7,983 nt of DNA from JASJBU01 sp965372385 (lineage in GTDB: Bacteria > Pseudomonadota > Gammaproteobacteria > Chromatiales > Chromatiaceae): assembly GCA_965372385.1 (NCBI GenBank), contig CBDVCD010000155.1, positions 1 to 7,983 on the forward strand, read 5' to 3'. Below are positions 1 through 6,598 of this stretch, piece by piece; position 1 is the stretch's first letter, and each line of letters opens with the position of its first letter. Both the position numbers and the translations under genes were made by a program. The notes beneath the pieces were generated by a model that did no database searches, was not told the origin of the DNA, and saw nothing but the letters and a program-made list of their open reading frames with translations.

Positions 1-1
1 T

Positions 2-52
2 GAGGAATTTGCGATTGAAAATCGTCCAAAGATTGCCCGAAGAGGGGCGTGA
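2..52 (+). CDS. Possible C-terminal tail of a convergent plus-strand gene (partial)
   Basis: The plus-strand frame beginning at base 2 is open from the window edge and gives the 16 residues EEFAIENRPKIARRGA before a TGA at 50-52. The stop is followed at once by a small stem-loop and seven Ts, which is how a gene end with an intrinsic terminator looks, and it would be convergent with the minus-strand gene at 81-704. The peptide is too short to assign to a family. Two other frames are also open here: plus frame 3 (to a TAA at about 143) and the minus frame that continues past the TAG at 81-83. The assignment therefore rests mainly on the terminator-like sequence. Confidence 0.3.
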   Translation, partial: EEFAIENRPKIARRGA

Positions 53-72
53 GATTGGACAAATCTTTTTTT
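51..72 (+). terminator. Weak intrinsic terminator-like stem-loop with T7 tract
   Basis: GAGATT (51-56) can pair with AATCTT (62-67) around the loop GGACA, giving five Watson-Crick pairs plus one G-U, and it runs directly into a T tract at 66-72. The stem is AT-rich and short, so termination would be weak. On the minus strand the stem is not followed by Ts, so it would act only on plus-strand transcripts. It starts at the putative stop codon at 50-52. Confidence 0.35.
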
Positions 73-80
73 CCGTGGCC

Positions 81-704
81 CTAACGCACAGGCCAGGAAT
101 TCGCCCAGAGGGGATTTTTCTCTACGGCAGGTCCGACCTGGTTTAAGGGAGTCGGATAGTTTTCGTAGGGGTAAGGAGTCGGTGGTTGATAACGGGGCGT
201 CGGCTTGGGTGCCTGGTTGCCTACCCACCGCTTGGATTGCCGCTTCTCATCCAGCGGCCGGAAGCGGTAGGTGGTGACGCCATCAGGCGCGCGGTCAATA
301 CCACTCCTCGAATAACCCTGAAGCTCAGGGGCAGGCATGGCATAGGGGTAGCCCCGATCTTGCCTGGGTCTGACATAAGAATCCGGATAGCGTTTGCTCG
401 CGCTGTCTTCTTTATCGTAGGGACGGAAGCGGTATTGACTTGGTAGAGACGTCTGAAACCTGCTGTTTTGTCCAGCTTGGGGATAGCCGTATGGGTGGCC
501 TCCGGGTGGTGTGGTCGGGGTCTGGTAGCCGGCCTGACCGTCCCACATTGGCGGCGGCTCTATTGCCTTGATAGGAGGAACGGTTTGCGGAGTTTTTTCC
601 TGCCGCACCTGGTTAATGGGTGCGGGTTCCTCTCCATTTCCCAGGAAATAGAGCAGTACGGCAGCAAACAGGACGGCAACAGGCCAGTATTTACGCAGAT
701 TCAT
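81..704 (-). CDS. Hypothetical Pro/Tyr-rich membrane-anchored or exported protein with a duplicated YRFRP motif
   Basis: I do not recognise this 207-residue protein. Residues 1-6 carry a Lys/Arg pair, followed by a hydrophobic segment at about 7-21, so it is either an N-terminal anchor or a signal peptide; no clear AXA cleavage site or lipobox follows. The rest is low-complexity, rich in Pro, Tyr, Gln and Arg, and probably disordered in the periplasm. A motif occurs twice, YRFRPYDKEDSASKR at 91-105 and YRFRPLDEKRQSKR at 146-159, suggesting internal duplication or two binding modules. Tyr/Pro clusters such as PYGYP (71-75) and PYPYENYP (177-184) lie between and after them. The C-terminus ends in PLWANSWPVR. 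The start at 704 fits the signal or anchor segment, but its Shine-Dalgarno is poor (GAGG about 16 nt upstream). A good promoter lies just upstream, so the gene is probably transcribed alone. It is clearly non-cytoplasmic in design; its function is unknown. Confidence 0.75.
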   Translation of the reverse strand: MNLRKYWPVAVLFAAVLLYFLGNGEEPAPINQVRQEKTPQTVPPIKAIEPPPMWDGQAGYQTPTTPPGGHPYGYPQAGQNSRFQTSLPSQYRFRPYDKEDSASKRYPDSYVRPRQDRGYPYAMPAPELQGYSRSGIDRAPDGVTTYRFRPLDEKRQSKRWVGNQAPKPTPRYQPPTPYPYENYPTPLNQVGPAVEKNPLWANSWPVR

Positions 705-736
705 GGTATTAGATAAAAAACCTCTATATGTGCATA

Positions 737-765
737 AGTATATTCATAAACTATGATGTTTGCAA
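737..765 (-). promoter_or_regulatory. Sigma70-type promoter for the hypothetical gene
   Basis: Read on the minus strand, TTGCAA (760-765) is separated by exactly 17 nt from TATACT (737-742). The -10 box matches the consensus at five of six positions and the -35 box at four of six. The predicted transcript would start near 730 and leave a leader of about 25 nt before the ATG at 704. The surrounding DNA is markedly AT-rich compared with the flanking genes, as expected of a promoter. Confidence 0.6.
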
Positions 766-808
766 GGTTTGAATGTTGCTTTTGTTCACAGTGTATGCCC
801 CTCTAACC

Positions 809-836
809 TCTTGAATTCACATAAGCGAATTCAAGA
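809..836. repeat. Perfect 10-bp inverted repeat with GAATTC cores
   Basis: TCTTGAATTC (809-818) is the exact reverse complement of GAATTCAAGA (827-836), with an 8-nt spacer. Each arm also contains the palindrome GAATTC. There is no T tract on either side, so it does not look like an intrinsic terminator. It lies about 80-105 bp upstream of the predicted transcription start near 730. That position would suit a dimeric activator site, or the repeat may form an RNA hairpin in read-through transcript from the RND gene. The role is inferred. Confidence 0.6.
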
Positions 837-852
837 AAACTTCACGTTTTCT
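834..852. repeat. Perfect 7-bp inverted repeat abutting the GAATTC repeat
   Basis: AGAAAAC (834-840) and GTTTTCT (846-852) are exact reverse complements with a 5-nt loop TTCAC. Bases 834-836 are shared with the neighbouring inverted repeat at 809-836, so the two hairpins could not both form fully on one strand. The A-rich left arm and T-rich right arm resemble a weak bidirectional terminator, but no T run extends past the stem in either direction. Confidence 0.4.
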
Positions 853-919
853 GCTCTCAAACCGAAGCATTTTCTGTCCACTCAAAGCAGCCTGGCTACC
901 ACCAGATAGCGTGAGATTA

Positions 920-939
920 GCTGGCTGGATTCAGCCAGC
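920..939 (-). terminator. GC-rich 8-bp hairpin downstream of the RND permease
   Basis: GCTGGCTG (920-927) pairs perfectly with CAGCCAGC (932-939) around a four-base loop, about 43 nt beyond the stop codon of the RND permease. The stem has six G-C pairs out of eight and should be stable. It is not followed by a U tract on the minus strand (the next bases read TAATCTCACG), so it is better seen as a 3'-end stabilising hairpin or part of a factor-dependent terminator than as a classic intrinsic terminator. Confidence 0.4.
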
Positions 940-982
940 GGCCCCAAGCTGCTAAGCCGATGTTGTTAAAGAAGCTGGCGAC

Positions 983-3900
983 TCAACTCGATGGTTTGAT
1001 ATGAAACAGCATGGCGTACAAGGCCGGCACGACGAGCAAGGTGAGGATGGTGGCAAACCCCAGTCCAGCCATAATGGTCAGGGACATGTTGACGAAGAAG
1101 ACATCCTGTAGCAACGGAATCAGACCGAGAATGGTTGTCGCGGCGGCCAGTACCACGGGTCTCAAACGGCTCACCGTGGCGTCGAGGATGGCAGTGTAAG
1201 GATCTTTACCTTCGGCGATCTGCTGGTCAATCTCATCGATCAGCACAATCGCGTTCTTTATGAGCAGGCCAATCAGGGAAAGTGCGCCGAGTAGAGACAT
1301 AAAGTCGAATGCGCCTCGGAATACCAGCAAGCCGGCGGTGATACCGATGATCGCCAGGGGTACCGTGAGCCAGATAATCAGTGGCTGGCGTACCTTGCCG
1401 AAGAGCAGGATGGTGGTGAGGATCATCAACAGGAAACCGGCGGGCAGTGAGCTGGCCAGCCCAGCCTGGGCCTTTTGGGAATCTTCGTATTCACCGCCCC
1501 AGGAGAGTGCATAGCCTGGTGGCAGATCCATTGTTTCGATCTGGAATTTGAGTCTATTAAACAAGGGAGTAGCCGATTCACTCGTGGGGTTGCATGAGGC
1601 AATGATGGTCTGAATACGGTTGCGGGAGCGGACCACCGTGTTTTCCCACACCGTCTGGTAACCGGAAATCACCTGGGCAATCGGTAGCGACTGGTTCAAC
1701 GCCGGACTCCAGATGCTGATATCCTGTAAATTGCCGACATCACCCCGTTCATCTTCCTCAGCACGCATCAGGATCGGCAGCACGCGGATACCATCGCGAT
1801 AGAGGCCGACAGGCGTTCCGTCAAAGGCATACTGTAAGGCAGAGGCCAGGTTTTCCCGGGTGATACCGAGTTGGCGGCCGACCTGCTCGTTGAAGATGGG
1901 CCTGATCAGTTTAACCGGCTGACGCCAGTCGTCACGAACATCCTTGGCTTCCGGATCATTGAGCATGATCGCCTGTGCCTGTTCTGAAAGCTGACGTAAA
2001 ACAACCGGATCGGCACCGTGGAAGCGTGCCTCTATCTTACTGTCCCGGCCAGGACCGATTCGCATTGCTTTGATTATCGGGTCAGTCCAAGGCATTTCAT
2101 CGATCAGATACTGCTCAACCTTGTCCGATACCTCGGCAATCCGCTCAAGGTTATCGGTCTGTACAATAATCTGGGCATAGGCGGAGGAGATCTCCCTCGG
2201 ATCATAGACCAGTGTGAATCGTTGATGAGGTCCACCAATGACGGTGGAGGTCTGCACGACACCTTCCTGCCGGCGTAAAAACTCGCTGACCCGCAGGGTA
2301 TCCTCGCGCGTCTTGCGAATATCGCTGCCTTCAATCTCCCAGATATCGACGTAAAACAGCGGTGTGTTGGACTCGGGGAAAAAGGCCTGCTTGACGTTAC
2401 CGAAACCGACCACCGCGAGGATGAACAGGCCAACCACAACCCCTACCGTCAGCCAGCGCATACGTACGGCGGCGGCGACGAAACGACGGAACAGTTTGAA
2501 GATAGCTCCCCCGTAGGGATCCTTCTGCTCATTGCCACCGCCTTGACCGGGTTTCAGGAGCAGTGCGCAGAGCAGAGGTGTGGTGCTGATAGCAGTGACC
2601 CAGGAGAGCAGCAGAGAGAAAAGAATCACCCAGAAAAGTGAGTTGACGAACTCGCCTGTGCTGTCTGCTGAGAGTCCGATGGCGGAGAAGGCGAGGATGC
2701 CGACGATCGTGCCACCCAGCAGGGCCCAGATTGTCTTGCCCACGGCTTCGCGGGCAGCCTCCGCTGCCTGCATACCTGACTGCATGCGCACCAGCATACC
2801 TTCAGCCACCACGATGGCATTGTCCACCAACATGCCCAGGGCGATAACCAGCGCGCCCAGGGAGATACGCTGTAACTCGATCCCCTGGAGGTTCATGATC
2901 AGCAGTGTCCCGGCCACGGTGATCAACAACACGGCACCGATAATAAAACCCACCCGCAGGCCCATAAAGAGCAGCAGGACCATGATAACTATACCCACTG
3001 CCTGGCCCACGCTGACGATAAAACCACCTACCGATTTTTCCACTTCGACCGGTTGGTTATAGATCTCGGTCAGTTCCATGCCTATGGGTATGATCGACTG
3101 GAGTTCCTGAATGCGTTGATCCAGACGTCTACCTGCTGCGACCACGTTCTGCCCGGCCTGCATGGAGATACCTATGGTGAGGGCCTGTTTACCGTTGACG
3201 TAGTACATCTGGCTGGGGACTTCTGTATAGGCACGGGTAATTGTGGCAATATCTTTGAGATAGACGAGTTTTTTATCATCGGAATTGATGAGGACGTTGC
3301 CTATCGATTTCACCGAGTTGAATTCCCCCGTCGGTTCGATACGCAAATATTCATCACCAACCCCGGCATTACCCGCTGTCACCACCACGTTTTGTGACTC
3401 CAGGATCTGTGCTATCCGCCCCGGTGAGATGCCCAGTTCACCCAGGCGCGCACGGGACATGTCGACATAGACCAGCTCTTTTTGCGTACCGCCGATGGAG
3501 ATCTTGCGGATACCGGGGACCAGCACCAGCTCCCGCTTTAAGCTGTCGGCCAGGTCCCAAAGGTCTCGCCAGCTGTAGCCATTACCGGTGAGGGCAAAAT
3601 AGATGCCGTAGACATCACCGAAGTCATCTATGACCATGGGGGATTGGGCGCCTGGAGGCAGCTTGTCCTGCATGTCAGCAATTTTGCGCCGCAGTTCATC
3701 GTAGATATTCGGGAAATCTTCAGCCCGGTACTTGTCTTTGAACTCGATCTGTATATCGGACATGCCAGGCCGGGAGATGGACATCTTGATATATTTGACC
3801 TGTTCCAACCGCTGGATGGCATCTTCGATATGGTAGGTTACCTCGTCCTGTACCTGTTTTGCGGTGGCGCCGGGATAGAGCGTGATGATCTTGGCCAGCT

Positions 3901-4027
3901 TGATGGTAAAGGGTGGATCCTCCAGTTTACCCATCTCCTCGAAGCCCCAGAGGCCGCCTCCCACCATGATGATGATCAGCAGCCAGGAGATGACCGGTGT
4001 CTTGACGGAGTATTCGCCTATATTCAT
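983..4027 (-). CDS. RND-family efflux permease (AcrB-type, inner membrane)
   Basis: Proton-driven inner-membrane pump of a tripartite exporter. The 1014 residues match the usual RND length and layout: TM1 (about 11-29), a large periplasmic loop (30-330), TM2-TM6 (334-490), TM7 (523-542), a second large loop (543-855), and TM8-TM12 (857-1008). Proton-relay positions are visible: D402 in GMLVDNAIVV of TM4 (the second Asp of AcrB's DD pair is Asn403 here, as in many relatives), K924 in LLIKNAIVL of TM10, and RLRP at 954-957 with Thr964/Thr965 in TM11. The N-terminal segment with KLEDPPFTIK and YPGATAKQV places it in the LEDP-type HAE1 subgroup rather than the heavy-metal CusA group. The ATG at 4027 has AAGGGG six nt upstream. 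It follows the adaptor gene after 37 nt, surely one operon. The substrate cannot be read from sequence: drugs, detergents, fatty acids or an endogenous metabolite are all possible. Confidence 0.95.
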   Translation of the reverse strand: MNIGEYSVKTPVISWLLIIIMVGGGLWGFEEMGKLEDPPFTIKLAKIITLYPGATAKQVQDEVTYHIEDAIQRLEQVKYIKMSISRPGMSDIQIEFKDKYRAEDFPNIYDELRRKIADMQDKLPPGAQSPMVIDDFGDVYGIYFALTGNGYSWRDLWDLADSLKRELVLVPGIRKISIGGTQKELVYVDMSRARLGELGISPGRIAQILESQNVVVTAGNAGVGDEYLRIEPTGEFNSVKSIGNVLINSDDKKLVYLKDIATITRAYTEVPSQMYYVNGKQALTIGISMQAGQNVVAAGRRLDQRIQELQSIIPIGMELTEIYNQPVEVEKSVGGFIVSVGQAVGIVIMVLLLFMGLRVGFIIGAVLLITVAGTLLIMNLQGIELQRISLGALVIALGMLVDNAIVVAEGMLVRMQSGMQAAEAAREAVGKTIWALLGGTIVGILAFSAIGLSADSTGEFVNSLFWVILFSLLLSWVTAISTTPLLCALLLKPGQGGGNEQKDPYGGAIFKLFRRFVAAAVRMRWLTVGVVVGLFILAVVGFGNVKQAFFPESNTPLFYVDIWEIEGSDIRKTREDTLRVSEFLRRQEGVVQTSTVIGGPHQRFTLVYDPREISSAYAQIIVQTDNLERIAEVSDKVEQYLIDEMPWTDPIIKAMRIGPGRDSKIEARFHGADPVVLRQLSEQAQAIMLNDPEAKDVRDDWRQPVKLIRPIFNEQVGRQLGITRENLASALQYAFDGTPVGLYRDGIRVLPILMRAEEDERGDVGNLQDISIWSPALNQSLPIAQVISGYQTVWENTVVRSRNRIQTIIASCNPTSESATPLFNRLKFQIETMDLPPGYALSWGGEYEDSQKAQAGLASSLPAGFLLMILTTILLFGKVRQPLIIWLTVPLAIIGITAGLLVFRGAFDFMSLLGALSLIGLLIKNAIVLIDEIDQQIAEGKDPYTAILDATVSRLRPVVLAAATTILGLIPLLQDVFFVNMSLTIMAGLGFATILTLLVVPALYAMLFHIKPSS

Positions 4028-4033
4028 CTGTCG

Positions 4034-4039
4034 CCCCTT
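4034..4039 (-). promoter_or_regulatory. Ribosome binding site of the RND permease
   Basis: AAGGGG on the minus strand, six nt before the ATG at 4027. It supports this start over internal ones and gives the permease its own ribosome entry within the adaptor-permease operon. Confidence 0.6.
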
Positions 4040-4064
4040 ATGATTGTTGTTGTATGCAAAGTTC

Positions 4065-5192
4065 TTATTGGTATTGCAGGTCGTCGGGACGTGGGTCGGC
4101 CTGCTCTATTTCCGGCATGAACCTGACTTTCATGCCTTCTTTTAGGAAGGGGGTACCCGCTGTAACGATTCGGTTACCCGCTTGCAGACCATCCAGAATC
4201 TCTATACTGGCGCCAACCAGTCGGCCCACCTTAACCGGTTGTGGTTTTACGGTCATACTCTGCTCATCGACAATCCAGGCGAGGGGGTCGAGCTTGTAGT
4301 CGCCCACAATGGCGCTCACAGGCACCAGATGTATCTTTCCACTCTCGACAAAGCGACTGAGATCCACGCTCACATTGGCCGTCATACCCGGCAGGATGGT
4401 GGCACTCTCCAGTTGATCCATGGTGTAGGTGATCTGGAAGGTCTGTGTTCTCTCATCCGCTTTGGTTGAGACTTCGCGGAAGGTCAGGGGGTAGGTTTGA
4501 CCAGGAAGATCGGAAAACGAGACAAACACAGGAATCTGTTCATGCTTAGGATCCTGCTGGCGGGTTCTGGCCCCTAAACCGCGCAGGAGGTTTTCGGGGA
4601 CATCGAACTTGACCTCCAACTGGGTGATATCCTGTAGGTCCAGGATGATCTGTTTGGCCTGCACCTCCTCAAAACTCTCGATATAACGCCTGGCAATCAC
4701 GCCGTCGAAGGGGGCCGTGAGCTGGGTATAGTTCAAATCCTGTTGTGCGCTCTCCAGCGCAGCTTGTGCATTCTTGAATTCCGCTTCCAGGCGATCATAG
4801 TCCATCTTCGAGATATGACCTTTTTCGACCAGTCCCTTGGCGCGATCGTAGTTCTTTTTGTTTTTCGCATAGGTCGCTTTGCGGTCGTTGACGATAATCT
4901 GGAAATCGGTGGGATCGAGTTTTGCCACCAGCTGCGTCCTCTTGACCTGCTCGCCCTCTTTGACAAGCAGTTCTTGTACCTTGCCGGGAACCCTGAAGGC
5001 CAGCTCCGCCTTCCTGCCGGCATCGATTTTCGCGGGAAACTGGCGTACCCCGCTGGAGGCTGTGGCATCGATCAGAACCGTTTTAACGGGCTGAACGATC
5101 TCTTTAGGGACGCTCGGCGGGGGTTCACCGCAGCCTGAAATTGCCACAGAGAGAATCAGAAGTCCGGTGTATTTTAACTTATGCCATTGCAT
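4065..5192 (-). CDS. RND efflux periplasmic adaptor lipoprotein (membrane fusion protein)
   Basis: Periplasmic adaptor that links the RND pump to an outer-membrane channel. It is a 375-residue lipoprotein: a basic, hydrophobic signal segment (about 5-20) ends in the lipobox ISGC, with Cys21 as the predicted lipidation site. Domains run in hairpin order: the first half of the lipoyl domain (about 62-95, with FRVPGKVQELLVKEGEQV), a coiled-coil alpha-hairpin (about 97-155), the second lipoyl half (about 158-188, TAPFDGVIARR), a beta-barrel (about 190-285, with LPGMTANVSVDL at 267-278) and the membrane-proximal domain (about 286-358). The length and domain order are normal for the AcrA/MexA type. 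The ATG at 5192 has AAGG about 10 nt upstream. The RND permease follows after 37 nt. The promoter presumably lies in the 125-bp gap before it, but I could not identify convincing boxes, so read-through from the TRAP operon is possible. Confidence 0.93.
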   Translation of the reverse strand: MQWHKLKYTGLLILSVAISGCGEPPPSVPKEIVQPVKTVLIDATASSGVRQFPAKIDAGRKAELAFRVPGKVQELLVKEGEQVKRTQLVAKLDPTDFQIIVNDRKATYAKNKKNYDRAKGLVEKGHISKMDYDRLEAEFKNAQAALESAQQDLNYTQLTAPFDGVIARRYIESFEEVQAKQIILDLQDITQLEVKFDVPENLLRGLGARTRQQDPKHEQIPVFVSFSDLPGQTYPLTFREVSTKADERTQTFQITYTMDQLESATILPGMTANVSVDLSRFVESGKIHLVPVSAIVGDYKLDPLAWIVDEQSMTVKPQPVKVGRLVGASIEILDGLQAGNRIVTAGTPFLKEGMKVRFMPEIEQADPRPDDLQYQ

Positions 5193-5317
5193 GGTTTTCT
5201 GACCTTGAGTTATTTGAAACTAAAAAAGCAGCGTTGGACTTTAACCTATCCTTTGCTGAACAGCTAGAAATGAGCGTCAGATGTTTCATTGTTTCCGCGG
5301 CCATTCCTTAGCTTGCC
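5193..5317. other. Gap between the TRAP operon and the efflux operon
   Basis: This 125-bp non-coding stretch lies between the dctM stop and the adaptor start, both on the minus strand. It contains one T6 run on the minus strand (about 5223-5228), but only a 4-bp stem (AAAG/CTTT) precedes it, so I do not call a terminator. No -35/-10 pair with good matches and normal spacing was found. It should hold the efflux promoter if the two operons are separate. Confidence 0.4.
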
Positions 5318-6598
5318 CTATTTCAGCAGAAACAGACTCAGCGCGGGGACATAGGTGATCAGTAATACGGCCGCCAAGAGCACCAGGAAAAATGGCCAGG
5401 TGGCGCGATAGATGTCGGTGATGGGTTCGTTGAAACGCATGCCGGCGATAAACAGATTCATGCCCACCGGCGGGGTAAAATAGCCAAGCTGCATATTGGC
5501 CAGAAAAATAATCCCCAGATGTACGGGGTCTATGCCGTACGACAGCGCAACCGGTACGATCAGTGGCACCATGATGATGGTCGCGGAAAAGATGTCGAGC
5601 AGCGCACCCAGCAACAATAACAAGCCATTCAGCAACAATAGAAAGATGTATTTGTTCTCGATAGAGCCGCGAATCTCTTCGAACAACCAGGTGGGTATAT
5701 CCGCGTTGATCAGCACATTGGTAAAGGCCAGCGCAACCGCCAGGATCAGGAGAATCTCCCCGACCATGACACAGGTATTCAGCACCACACGAGGTAACTG
5801 ACGCAACGGCAGTTCACGATACAAGAACACCTGAATGACTAACACATAGATCGCGGTGATGGCCGCCGCTTCCGATAGGGTGACAATGCCGCCATAGATG
5901 CCGCCCAGCAGAATAACCGGCAGCGGCAGTTCCCAGCGGGCCTGCCACAAGGCGGCGCCGACCCGCCGCAGGGAAAAGGGTACGGTCGCTTCCCGCTGAT
6001 GCCGGGTCGCCCACAGGCTCCAGACGCTCAACATAGCGACCATCAACAGGAGTGGTCCAATACCGGCGATGAAGAGATCGGTGAGTTCCAGCTGGATGGG
6101 GAGGTCCATCTGCTGGACCACAATACCGTACAGGATCAACGGCATGGATGGCACCAGCAACAATCCCAGGCTACCGGATGAGGTCACCAGACCCAGACTG
6201 AAATCCTTTGTATAACCACTCTGCTGCAGCGCCGGATAGAGCAGCGCGCCAACCGCCACGATGGTCACGCCTGAAGCGCCGGTGATCGCCGTAAAGAAGG
6301 CACAGGTCAAAAAGGCCACCAGCGGCAGCCCGGCCGGTACCCAGCCGAAAAAGGCACGAGCCAGACTCAGCAGACGCTCTGGCGCCCGGGTTTCCGACAA
6401 CAGGTAGCCGGAAAATGCGAACAATGGCAACGCCAGCAGCAACGGCGTGTCGGTAATACGATAGATCTCCAGGCCCACCACGGACAGGTTGACATCCTGG
6501 ACGTAAAACCCATAACAGGCGGCTGCGGCAATGACAATGAAAAGCGGCATCCGCATCAATGCCAATAGGGATAACAGCCCCGTAAATACCAGTGTCAT
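5318..6598 (-). CDS. dctM: TRAP transporter large permease subunit, DctM family
   Basis: Large membrane subunit of a tripartite ATP-independent periplasmic transporter. It carries the substrate and cation path and uses an ion gradient, usually Na+. The 426 residues are the normal family length and almost wholly hydrophobic, with about eleven or twelve membrane segments. Family landmarks visible are FTAITGASGVTIVAVGALLYPAL (about 102-124), the paired re-entrant-loop region SGSLGLLLVPSMPLILYG (about 141-158), and LGYFTPPVGMNLFIAG (about 371-386). The reading frame is open for 118 more codons upstream, but the start at 6598 is preferred: it forms an ATGA overlap with the dctQ stop, has AGGAG 11 nt upstream, and begins directly with a DctM-like first helix. 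It is last of the three TRAP genes and translationally coupled to dctQ. The substrate is not predictable from this subunit. Confidence 0.93.
   Translation of the reverse strand: MTLVFTGLLSLLALMRMPLFIVIAAAACYGFYVQDVNLSVVGLEIYRITDTPLLLALPLFAFSGYLLSETRAPERLLSLARAFFGWVPAGLPLVAFLTCAFFTAITGASGVTIVAVGALLYPALQQSGYTKDFSLGLVTSSGSLGLLLVPSMPLILYGIVVQQMDLPIQLELTDLFIAGIGPLLLMVAMLSVWSLWATRHQREATVPFSLRRVGAALWQARWELPLPVILLGGIYGGIVTLSEAAAITAIYVLVIQVFLYRELPLRQLPRVVLNTCVMVGEILLILAVALAFTNVLINADIPTWLFEEIRGSIENKYIFLLLLNGLLLLLGALLDIFSATIIMVPLIVPVALSYGIDPVHLGIIFLANMQLGYFTPPVGMNLFIAGMRFNEPITDIYRATWPFFLVLLAAVLLITYVPALSLFLLK

Larger units (their letters stand above)
1..80. other. Left-edge stretch with several short open frames
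   Basis: Besides the possible plus-strand gene tail at 2-52, the minus frame of the hypothetical gene stays open past its TAG through to the window edge. It includes a TTG at 60-62 that could start a further minus-strand gene, although the only candidate ribosome site is a weak GGA followed by A-rich sequence. A 5-bp perfect stem (CGATT/AATCG, 12-24) and a 4-bp GC stem (35-48) are also present. The stretch is too short to decide between these readings. Confidence 0.3.
705..982. other. Non-coding gap between the RND permease and the hypothetical gene
   Basis: No convincing reading frame lies in these 278 bases. The gap holds the 3' flank of the RND permease transcript (right side) and the promoter of the hypothetical gene (left side), both on the minus strand. 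Three perfect inverted repeats fall in it (920-939, 834-852 and 809-836), annotated separately. The left part from about 705 to 780 is strongly AT-rich. I see no tRNA, riboswitch or insertion-sequence end, but a small RNA cannot be excluded. Confidence 0.6.

Noticed and set aside
12..24. Perfect 5-bp stem CGATT/AATCG with 3-nt loop
   Set aside because: Stems this short are expected by chance, and nothing in its position suggests a role.
186..716. Two plus-strand open frames (186-446 and 468-716) opposite the hypothetical gene
   Set aside because: The minus-strand frame has a signal or anchor start, an internal motif repeat and a promoter. The plus-strand frames have none of these and no ribosome site that stands out.
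2580..3062. 160-codon plus-strand open frame opposite the RND permease
   Set aside because: It is antisense to conserved membrane segments TM2-TM6, has shadow-type composition (many Ser, Thr, Pro and Ile), and shows no family resemblance.
3644..4120. 158-codon plus-strand open frame spanning the adaptor-permease junction
   Set aside because: It runs antisense across two well-supported genes and has no recognisable domain.
5223..5262. T6 run on the minus strand as terminator of the TRAP operon
   Set aside because: Only a 4-bp stem with a long loop can be drawn before it, which is too weak to call.
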